Assembly: GCA_009773185.1 (NCBI GenBank)
Contig: WPIF01000010.1
Coordinates: 27,853-91,852 of the forward strand
Origin: Nitrospirota bacterium
GTDB taxonomy: Bacteria > Nitrospirota > Thermodesulfovibrionia > Thermodesulfovibrionales > UBA1546
Direction: 5' to 3'
Length of the DNA: 64,000 nt
This document shows positions 23,118-32,800 of this stretch, in pieces. Under the pieces are notes generated by a model that did not search any database, was not told the DNA's origin, and saw only the letters and a program-made list of their open reading frames with translations. The stretch's first letter is position 1. Each line of letters begins with the position of its first letter. The position numbers and the translations under genes are program-made.

Positions 23118-23401
23118 TACCTCCCTCCTACAGCTACGGGATATGCTGATGATGGCGGTGGTCCATACGGTGGAAGAACGACCGGATGGGGCTCATGAGG
23201 TTCTGGCAGATGCGGGTGTGTTGGTGGAATATTTGATTTATGACATATTGCTGGCTGTATTGGATGGTGAGGCTCCTCGGGATGTGCTGCGACTGTCATT
23301 TCTTTGATCCTCGTGAGATATTTCAAAACCAGTAAATAGGCAATAATCTTCCTCAGCAGTAAGATTTGCTTGAGCTGTCTTATGTCTTTATAACTCTGCA
23401 T
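23117..23401 (-). CDS. Leader-bearing short ORF with Pro/His-rich tail (degenerate Rhs module)
   Basis: MQSYKDIRQLKQILLLRKIIAYLLVLKYLTRIKEMT... matches the leader of the 24461-26392 ORF. Confidence 0.55.
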   Translation of the reverse strand: MQSYKDIRQLKQILLLRKIIAYLLVLKYLTRIKEMTVAAHPEEPHHPIQPAICHKSNIPPTHPHLPEPHEPHPVVLPPYGPPPSSAYPVAVGGR

Positions 23402-23474
23402 TTCATCAGCTCCGGTAAAGTGTATTCTTTAGGTTTGACCCCTTATCTTTCCCCTTGCTTCCTAGGTTTAAGCC

Positions 23475-23927
23475 TCATTCATCCTTCTTCTTAGGGAAAA
23501 GAGCAAACCATTTCCCAACCATATAAAAGGGAATCGAATATAGAAATAGGGCTACCAAAAGTGCATATCCATTAAGATATTTAAAGCTAAAACCAGCTCC
23601 CCACAATGTCCATATAAAAACACCGACGCATACTAACAAATAAATACCAATTAAGTGTCGAATTTTTTTTGAAAAAACTGTGACAATCAATCCCAGAGTC
23701 GCAAACAAAAGAACATTTACACTGCTCGCGAGGATTACCGCATTAACCGTACCAATATTTATTTCTGTTACCGCAAGCATCTGCGAAGGCCAAAAAGAAA
23801 ATAGTAAATCATTGATAAAATCATAAATCGAATCAGACATGCTAAAAATATATGCTATACCCAAAATTAGCGGACCCAATAGACCGGTAGCGCTGAATAC
23901 AATAACTGTTTTTAGTGCTCTCTTCAT
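23475..23927 (-). CDS. Small multi-TM protein, candidate immunity-type ORF
   Basis: 150 aa, about four hydrophobic helices; between Rhs modules. Confidence 0.5.
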   Translation of the reverse strand: MKRALKTVIVFSATGLLGPLILGIAYIFSMSDSIYDFINDLLFSFWPSQMLAVTEINIGTVNAVILASSVNVLLFATLGLIVTVFSKKIRHLIGIYLLVCVGVFIWTLWGAGFSFKYLNGYALLVALFLYSIPFYMVGKWFALFPKKKDE

Positions 23928-24102
23928 TTTATAAATTTACCCGGTAAATTGTTAAAAAACGGCTTTAGAATAGAATATAGGGACACTTCCCATATTATTT
24001 TCCTTCTGCATTGTCATCTTTCCCTTTTAATACAACCGTCCCTTTTCTGTTTTTTTGTTCCTTTTCTTTTTCGCAATGCAAGCCCCGCCATTTTTGTTCT
24101 TT

Positions 24103-24456
24103 CTATAATTTGGGCAGCAAGGCAGCAATGATCAAAAAACAAATAAACGATATTACGAAAGATATAAAAAATTGTGTGGCTTTTTTCTTATAGTATTCAA
24201 CTTTCTTATCGTTATAAGTTTCAGTGGTTTTAAAAATAGATATAATCAAGTATATTGAACCAACAGGCCATCTTACCCACTCCCCAGCGCCGTCAACTAA
24301 TGGATCTCGTTTCATTAGGCTCCACCATTCTTCCTTATGCGCAGTTTTCATATATTTGTAATACTTTCGATAGTAACCATAGAAGAATAAAAAACTGCAC
24401 AACAGTATTAACATTATCAATAACATGATAGATAATTTAATAATTTCATTTAGCAT
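24103..24456 (-). CDS. Small membrane protein immediately downstream of the orphan Rhs tip, candidate immunity protein
   Basis: Start chosen at MLNEIIKLS, just after the Rhs stop; multiple hydrophobic segments. Confidence 0.55.
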   Translation of the reverse strand: MLNEIIKLSIMLLIMLILLCSFLFFYGYYRKYYKYMKTAHKEEWWSLMKRDPLVDGAGEWVRWPVGSIYLIISIFKTTETYNDKKVEYYKKKATQFFISFVISFICFLIIAALLPKL

Positions 24457-24460
24457 TGAT

Positions 24461-26392
24461 TTACCACCAATCCCCTCCGCCAAGAGTCCATGTATTACTG
24501 CCTCCGACAATAGCACCAATATAGCCACCTGGCAATGAAGGGCCTACAGTTATGCCACCGCCAGTAACATTGCCACCCGGACTTCTATATCCTAAAACTG
24601 AAAAAGCACCTATCCCCATACGTCCCACATTCCCAAATACTCCTCCTAGTTGTTTCACATTGCAAGTATTGTGTCCACTTATATGGACTCCTCCGGTTAA
24701 ACCATAAACCGACGCAGCAGCTCCACCACCTAAAACTGCAGTTATAGAAGATGACCACCCTGAATGCCAAGGCTTGCTTGGATCATGTGAAAAGTTACCA
24801 TAAATACCAGCTGTACCACCGAACCCCAATAAAGCACCTGAACCTTCAAATCCAACAGTTATTCCTGCTAACCCAAAGGGGTCTACATAAGTTACAGGCG
24901 AATTTGCGGTGTACGAAAATTTATTAATTCCCCCCAATAACCCTGTGGGGTCTTCTGAAATAAACCTTTCGCCAAATTTTGTTCTTAACCGATAGTGATA
25001 ATACCCATTCCCATCATTCTCTCTTCCCGTGTATTGGAAAGGATTGTGTATTGAAGGATTTGATATTTGAGTGTTTCCGAAAGGATCATAAAAATATTCG
25101 TTAGCGATGTTTCTTGAAGGGTCGGTTAAGGCAATAGTAGAGCCAAGAGCATCGCGCAGATAATAATAAGCCCCGTCCTGCCTGAATATTCCAAGCGTCT
25201 CATCAATATGAAGGCCACGTAGATAATTCGTTGTAACAGTCCCATCTTCTATCTCTTGCATGATATCCCAGCCGTCGTATAAAAACTTAGTGTCAGTGTT
25301 AGTGCCAGTGTCAGTATTGGAAATCGTCTTTTGAAACCTTCTGCCTAATGCATCGTATTTGAATGATGCGTTGTATGTCGGGCTGGTGATAGCCACAAGC
25401 TGATTCCTTGCATTCCACGAGTATGTTGTATCGCCTTTCTGTATGAGATTGCCGTTCTCGTCATAAATCAAATTCTCATTATTGACCTGTATCTGTTGAT
25501 TTGCCTGATTGTAAACTGCGGTCTTCGGTTCAGGCAATAAGGTTTTGTGTCCTGTGAAAGATGTCCTGTTGCCGTTTTTATCATAGCCGTATTTCAAAGA
25601 TTTCAATATGAGAGAATCAGACGAGTAGGTTATGTCGGTTAAGCGATTGGCATTGTCGTATTCATATGTGGCTATAATCCCATTCGGTAAAGTCATCGAA
25701 GTGCGTCTGCCAATAGAATCATGATTTATAGAAACAGTCTGCGTTCCTTGATTTATCTGTATCAATCTGCTGTTGGAATCATATTGATAAATTATAGGTT
25801 CCTGGCCTGCGACTGTCATAGAAGTCCTCCGGCCTAATGCATCGTAACTATATCCAATACTGCCGAGAGATGTTATTTCTTGAATCACCTTATCGGCTAT
25901 GCTTCCCCCGCAGCCCAGATTACAACCGTTATTTGAATACACATATTGAATGGGGCTAGATGCAGAATCGTTAATGTAATTCAGTCTTCCGATTGCATCG
26001 TATGCGTAGCTTGTATAGGAACTGTCATTATAGGCAGTCTTTATTATCCTGCTCAATAAGTCATAAGTAAAATTCGTCGTCTGGCCTTTTCTGTCTTTAG
26101 CCAAAACAAGATTATCCATCTTGTCATACGCATACGTTTCCATTTTCCCCAATTGATCAATCATCTTCTTTGCTCTATCTCTTTCATCATATTCATAGCT
26201 AATCACCTGATTCTTAGCGTCTGTAACAGAAAGCAGATTCCCATTCTTGTCATAACTGAATTTTGTCTTGCCGCTTAAAGCATCTGTGATTTCGGTTATT
26301 CTGTTGAGATATTTCAAAACAAGCAGATAGGCAACAAGCCTACGCAGAAATATTATCGTTTGAATTTTATTTATGTCTCTCTGTTGCATCAT
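24461..26392 (-). CDS. Orphan Rhs/YD-repeat module with core domain and glycine-rich C-terminal tip
   Basis: Leader then YD repeats, YFYDPFGNTQ...GRENDGNGYYHYRLRTKFGERFISEDPTGLLGGINKFSYTANSPVTYVDPFGL core, then distinct tip. Confidence 0.9.
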   Translation of the reverse strand: MMQQRDINKIQTIIFLRRLVAYLLVLKYLNRITEITDALSGKTKFSYDKNGNLLSVTDAKNQVISYEYDERDRAKKMIDQLGKMETYAYDKMDNLVLAKDRKGQTTNFTYDLLSRIIKTAYNDSSYTSYAYDAIGRLNYINDSASSPIQYVYSNNGCNLGCGGSIADKVIQEITSLGSIGYSYDALGRRTSMTVAGQEPIIYQYDSNSRLIQINQGTQTVSINHDSIGRRTSMTLPNGIIATYEYDNANRLTDITYSSDSLILKSLKYGYDKNGNRTSFTGHKTLLPEPKTAVYNQANQQIQVNNENLIYDENGNLIQKGDTTYSWNARNQLVAITSPTYNASFKYDALGRRFQKTISNTDTGTNTDTKFLYDGWDIMQEIEDGTVTTNYLRGLHIDETLGIFRQDGAYYYLRDALGSTIALTDPSRNIANEYFYDPFGNTQISNPSIHNPFQYTGRENDGNGYYHYRLRTKFGERFISEDPTGLLGGINKFSYTANSPVTYVDPFGLAGITVGFEGSGALLGFGGTAGIYGNFSHDPSKPWHSGWSSSITAVLGGGAAASVYGLTGGVHISGHNTCNVKQLGGVFGNVGRMGIGAFSVLGYRSPGGNVTGGGITVGPSLPGGYIGAIVGGSNTWTLGGGDWW

Positions 26393-26810
26393 TTTTCTCT
26401 TTTAATAGAACCGTTCCCTTTTCCGTTTCCCTTTTTCTATGTTTGTCTATCATTGTTCGCAATACTTCAGCAAATGTCTTTGGATTGGCAGGCGAAATTA
26501 ATACTGTTCCAAAGAACCCTTTCTTTTTTATAAGAACCAGCCTATGAGAAAATTTACCCCAAAATATTGGCCAAGGCTTACTTTTCAAAAGGGCAGTTAA
26601 TAACTGGCTTGGATTAATCTCTTGCACTTCAATAATTGAATCAAGATTAATCTTGCTTTTTATAGGAAGTAATCCTAAAAAATACCATTTCATGATGAGA
26701 TATTTTTCTTCTGTTATGTATTCAAACCTTGTCACCCGATAACCGAGGAAAGTAATGCCTATTACTAATGCAACAAAAATTATTGTAGAAATAAAATCTT
26801 CTAAGCTCAT
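26367..26810 (-). CDS. Membrane-anchored PH-like (YdbT-type) small protein, candidate immunity ORF
   Basis: N-terminal TM plus EKYLIMKWYFLGLLPIKSKINLDSIIEVQEI; follows the main Rhs gene with 4-nt overlap. Confidence 0.6.
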   Translation of the reverse strand: MSLEDFISTIIFVALVIGITFLGYRVTRFEYITEEKYLIMKWYFLGLLPIKSKINLDSIIEVQEINPSQLLTALLKSKPWPIFWGKFSHRLVLIKKKGFFGTVLISPANPKTFAEVLRTMIDKHRKRETEKGTVLLKEKNDATERHK

Positions 26811-29800
26811 CGTTTGGTAGTCCCTGTATTAGTATTGTAGCCACTTCCACTGAGACCTATGCCTGCACCTGTAAAAGGTGGACCGACAGAGAACATTCCA
26901 ATTCCATTACTGTAACTATATTGCATCGTAAATTTATAGGCGCCTATACCTACATTTAGCGAAATTGTTTTAAAGGGGCCTTTCAGTTGCGCTGCACACT
27001 TCGCATTAGTAACAAAAATACCAGCACCGATGCCAGCATACGCACCGCCAACTACATTTCCGCTATTTCCACTTGGATAGCTTGGTCCGTAGCCAGGGCC
27101 GCCTGCAAAACCGCCCCAACTTGCAAAGCCGCCGAAGTTTAAATTCTTAAAAAGTCCTTGACCAAAAAGCCCACCGCCTACTGAACCGGTCTGGCCAGCA
27201 CCGATGCCAACAAGTCCAGCTTCTGTTGATGTTGTACCCATTATTCCGATACCCCATAACCCCATCGGATCAATTCTGTTGACGGGGTTGCCGCCGACAC
27301 GTGCATACCAGTTCACATCCCCACTAGCGAACCTGAGGGGGTCTTGAGAAATATAGCGATTCAGTTCAAGGCTGTCATATCTGGCTCTTTCAAATAAAAG
27401 ACCAGTCCCGTCATTCTCACGTCCAGCGAATTGGAATGGACTATCGCTTGGCTCTCCGATAACAGATGACTCACCGAAAGGAGAATAGACATACTGAGCC
27501 TTGATAGTTCCTGTTTCATCGGTCAATGCAATTACAGAGCCCAATGCGTCTTGCTGATAATATCGAATAGTGCCGTCAGTCTTAATTCTTGCCAACGGCT
27601 CATCAATATTTAATGTCCTAATGTAATTGACTGTTACTGTTCCGCCTTCGACCTCCTGAACTATATCGAGATTATCATAAAGGTAATTGATAGTTTTCCC
27701 GTTAACTGTCCTCTCCATTCTACGACCTAATGCATCGTATTTGAAAGCAGCAGAGAGCGAAGAACAATCAGAGTTAAAACCGTTAATGCCCACGAGTTGG
27801 TTACGCACATTCCACGTGTAGTAGGTAGTCCCGCAGGAACGAGTAAGGGTTAAGAGATTTCCGTTTTCGTCATAGGTCAAAGGATAACCGTTCAGGGTCG
27901 TCATTTGATTTGCGGTATTGTATGTTGCTGTCATAGGCTGCGACATTTTTATAGGCACGTTCAAGCGAGGCGCGCTTGTGCGATTGCCGTTCTTGTCGTA
28001 GGTGTAGCCGATTTTTTCGAGAACAGCATTCAATGGATTTAAGGATTCAATATTTAAAAGTTGGCTCGCGTTGTCGTAGGAGTAATTCGTGGTAACGCCA
28101 TTAGGACGTGTGAGGGATGTCCGTCTTCCAATCGCATCATATGCAAAGTCAAAAGAAAGAGATTGCCACGCTCCGCTCGCAATGACATCGGTAAGGATAT
28201 TTGTCAATTGTCCATTCGCATTATAGCTATAATTCACAGGCTCTTGTCCCGCTACCGTCATCTTTGTTCTTCTGCCGAGCACATCATATTCATAACCAAT
28301 ATTGCCAAGAGAGGTAAGCTCTTGAATTACCTTATCAACTGCCGAACTGCCACATGCAGAGCAGCCATCATTCGAGTATGAATATTGGATCATGCCACTG
28401 TCGGTATCATTGATAGTGGATAAACGGCCTATGGCATCGTAAAAGTATTCAATAGTCTGGATTCCCGCCTGCACGGGAATGACGGTTTTTGTGAGCCTGT
28501 TGAACATGTCATAATTGAATGATGTTATCTCTCCTTTTCTATCCTTTGCAGAAATCAAGTTATCCATCTTGTCATACGAATATGTCTCAACCTTGCCAAG
28601 CTGGTCTGTCATGGTGGAGACCTTGTCTCTGACAGTGTAAGTGTAAGTGATAGTGTGAGCATTTGCATCGGTAACGGAAAGAAGGTTTCCATTCTTGTCA
28701 TAACTGAATTTTGTCTTGCCGCTTAAAGCGTCTGTGATTTCGGTTATTCGATTAGCTAAATCATAAACATACTGCGTGCTCTTGCCTTTGGCATCTATTG
28801 CCTTTATTAACCTGCCGATAAAGTCATATTGCATCTGCGCTGAGTTTCCGAGAGGGTCTGTTGTTTTTATCAAGTTTCCATAGCTGTCATACGTGAAGCT
28901 TGTGGTATTGTTCAAAGCGTCTGTTATTGAAATCGGTTGACCATAGCTGTTGTATGAAATGCTGACTGCTGATAGCTGAGGGCTGACAGCTTTTATCAAA
29001 TTCCCCTTAGCATCATAAGTCATTGTCGTTACATTCCCCAATGCATCTGTAATCTTTATCGGCTTGTTGAGGATGAGGTCATACTCATATCTCGTAACAT
29101 TCCCTGCCGGGTCTGTGGTTGTTGCAATATTTCCATTGGAATCATAAGTATAAGAGGTCTTTCTTCCCCCTTTATCCGTAACCGAAATAAGCTCATTTGT
29201 TGAGATGCGACGCTCGTATGTTGTCTGTCCTCCCTGCCCGTCTGTTGTCGAGAGCAGATATCCCTGCGAGTTGAACCTGTGGGTTATGGAGGACTTGTTC
29301 GGATATATCGCAACTGTCTGTGCTATTGTCGTTGTTGCTGTCGAACCTTGAGGAACGGATTGGCTGGTTGGAATGTTCACATAGATTATCCCGCATGTGT
29401 TTGCGGGAGCTGAATCGCCTTCACGCACAAAAGTCGGCCTGCAGGACGATGAAAGGGGCAATGTAGAATCCTGAACCCTCACAGGCGTGGCTGGCGAGAA
29501 ATAGTAGAAAAGATATTCCCCGCTATCTGCATTTACCTGCCTAAAGACCCTGCCTTGTGAATCATATTCGATTATCTCCTCTTTTATTCCTTTTGGATTG
29601 GTTATTGACGTAAGCCTTCCGCCACTATCATATGTGTATGTTGTCTTTCCCCCATCAGGGTTTGTGGTGGAGATAAGTCTGGCGCTTGAGTCATAGGTGT
29701 AGGTTACAGCCCTGCCTGATGAATCCATTACAGATGAGGTTACTGTATAGATTGAAAGACCTATTGTAATTGTCCTGTTTGTGATGTAAAGGGTTCTTCC

Positions 29801-32800
29801 TGTGCTGTCGCTTATAGCTGTTATGTTTCCGTATGAATCTCTCGATATGCTCACATAGTTTCCGGTTGCATCAGTCTGCCTTGTGAGTCTTCCATTTGTG
29901 TCGAATGTGTATGAGCTGCTGTTTTTGAATTTAAGCGTCCTTGTGTTGTCTCCGTTAAGATATGCCTTTACATTTTTTAAGGACAGATATTGGTCGTTTG
30001 TGTAGCTTCCGTCGGCATTTTTTGAAAGTATATATCTGCCTGCTTCTGGTGTTATATATGTGAAAGCGTTACCGCTTCCTTGCAAATAGTGGTCATAGTC
30101 TGTGCTCATGCCTCTCCCGAATGCGCCTATTGCTGTGTTATCTGATTTGTAGCGCCTTGATAGGCTTATCAGAGATGGAAAGGGATAGCCCATATCGCTT
30201 TCTGAATGCACCTGCATCCCGTTATACGGGTCTACTGAGTTGCCTCCTATGTTGCATGGGCCGCCGCCTTTTGGCGAGGGCTGTGCGCCTTTAGGAGAGT
30301 CCTGAGGCCTTTTTACCGGCTGGGGCCGGGATGCTCCGCAGCAGAATTTAGGAATACCGACACCCGGGTCAGGGATTATGTTCTTCCCATCGTCTGATAC
30401 AGTTCCCATCCCAAAGGTCTTCCATTGATTTGAATTCGGGTCAGGCGTTGGGGATTCGTCATAATACCAGAGGACCACCCGGTCCCCGGGCTGACCATTG
30501 AATGTATTCGGCATTTTGACAGGAATAGGCTGAGTCGGTATTCCTCCGCCGGGTTTGCCGAAATAGTACATAAAGATTTCGCTTGCATATACGCCTTCAG
30601 GAGGAGGCTTTATCGGAAGCCTGTCCATTGGCACGAGCGTTACAGAGACTTTTTCATTTGGCAGGCCGTCCCAGCCGATTATCTGAACGCCGGCAGGTAT
30701 CTTCATCTCAAAGTTCTTTATCTCAGGGTCTGTTACAATTGTGTCTTTTGTGATGTCTATAGGCGTGAAGGTCTTTGTGTTGACTTCATGGAGATAGATA
30801 AAATATGGGAGCTTATTATCAATTCCGCCTATGATTGTCACAGGAACAGGTATGCGCGAGGGATATGTGGCCTCAGGCGTGTTTGCCGTGCCTCCGTCTA
30901 TCATCAATGTCTGCTCTCCCACAGGAATATCAATGAACAGGAAATTCCCTGCCTCGTCTGTTACTGTTGTTTTGTCTCCTACTGTTAATGTTACGCCTTT
31001 AATCGGAGCAGCGTCCCTTGACCTTACAATCCTTCCGGTTATCGTTGTTGCGCCCTGAGGGATGGGATTGAGTGTTATTGATGCTGTTCTTGTTATGTCT
31101 ATTCCTTCTATGTTTGCTGTTCCTATAATTGTTAAAGCTGAGGGCTGAGAGCTTAAAGCAGAGAGCAGTTTGATGTTTAAGATTGAGGATTGATTAAGAG
31201 AGATATTTTCAGGATTAAAGGTTGCAGTAATGGGCGAATCACCCTTCGACAAGCTCAGGGTGACAAGGCTGGTGAACTGCTCAAGCCCTGTGCTTTGAAG
31301 ACTAACTATTGCTCCTGCGTTTCCATTTAACGGAATAGAGACTTCCTGAGGGCTTAAGTTTAATGCAAAGTCATTTCTTAAAAGAACTGTGAATGGTTCT
31401 GCGCTCTGTGTGCTTCCGATTGTGGTTTCAACTTTTATAGGGCCTGTTGTAGCGCCGATGGGGACGATGACCTTAATCTCATTTTGTGAAAGGCTCTGAA
31501 TTGTTGCCTGTATATTATTGAACAATACCTTTGTAGGGGTGTAGTTGAAATTGTCCCCTGTGATTGTAACGACTGTCCCTGCCCGACCTGATTTTGGGGT
31601 AAAATCTGTTATAACAGGATATGGGTCTGTAACAGTAAAATTCAGGAAGTTTGAGTTCTGGCCATCAGGAGTCCTGGCAACAACGAGGTATATCCCCTTG
31701 GTTGCAATCAATGCTGATGGGGCTATTGCATTAAGCTCTCCTGAATTAATGTAGGTTGTTGCTAAATCCTGTCCGTTGAAATTAACCGTATAACCAGGAT
31801 AGAAGTTTGAACCATAAACCTTAAGCGTAAAATCAGGGCTTCTTGCAGCGATTGTATTCGGCGATATTGATGAAAGTATCGGTATCGGGTATTTAATCGT
31901 AAATGGATAAGGCTCTGATATGCCTCCGTCAGGAGCAGGGTTTGTAACTGTAACAGGAACCGTGCTTGGCGTTGCAATAAGGCTTGACGGCACTTGCGCT
32001 TCGAGTTCTTCGTTATCCTTAAAGCTTGTCGTGAGGTTGTTTTGATTGAATTGGACGGAAGACGTTGTTATGAATTTTTTGCCTTCAACGAGCAATGAAA
32101 ACCCGGCCTCTCCTGACCTTGCCGATCTTGGAACAAGGTTCATTATCTCAGGTCGCGGATTTGGAAGCTGTAACAGGATAATCGAATTATCAGCAGCGAT
32201 TGCCGCCTGATTGGTATAGGGATTTATTGCTATATCATAAAGGTTCTTTGTGAGTTGATCGGGCTTAAGCTTATCGCTCAGAATATTTGCGGTCATAGGA
32301 GACAGGATAACAGCTGTTCCTGTTGATTGATTCACATCCGCCGCGCCTGCATTTGAAAGCTCTATCTGCTGCTCGATTATCATTGTGTCGGGATTCATTA
32401 TGTCTATACCATTAACTGCATTTGTGAGGACTATCCTGTCGGTCTGAGAATTTATCTTAAGGTCTTTTATCTTTTGCACTGTGTTTATGTTTCTCTTTAT
32501 GTTTCCCGTAGACAGGTCAAGGAAAAGGACTGTGCCGCCCTCTGATGCGCCTGTGCCGAAGTTTGAAGCCATTGCAGCGGAGACTATTATCTCATTCCTC
32601 TTTTTATCAATCTCGACATGGTTGGGTTTCATGCCGATATTCAAAGTGTAGGAAATCTGTAACGACGCCTCATTTATGACATATACTGTGTTGTTGTTCT
32701 CGCAGCCGACTGCGATAATGCCGCCTCCAACTGCTGCCGATGCCGGAGATTTGCCGATATCTACTGTTGAGAGCAGGTTTAAGTCTTTGTCAAATACATA

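Noticed and set aside
28061-28381. 106-aa plus-strand ORF inside the Rhs gene
   Set aside because: Antisense shadow ORF; the minus frame carries clear YD repeats
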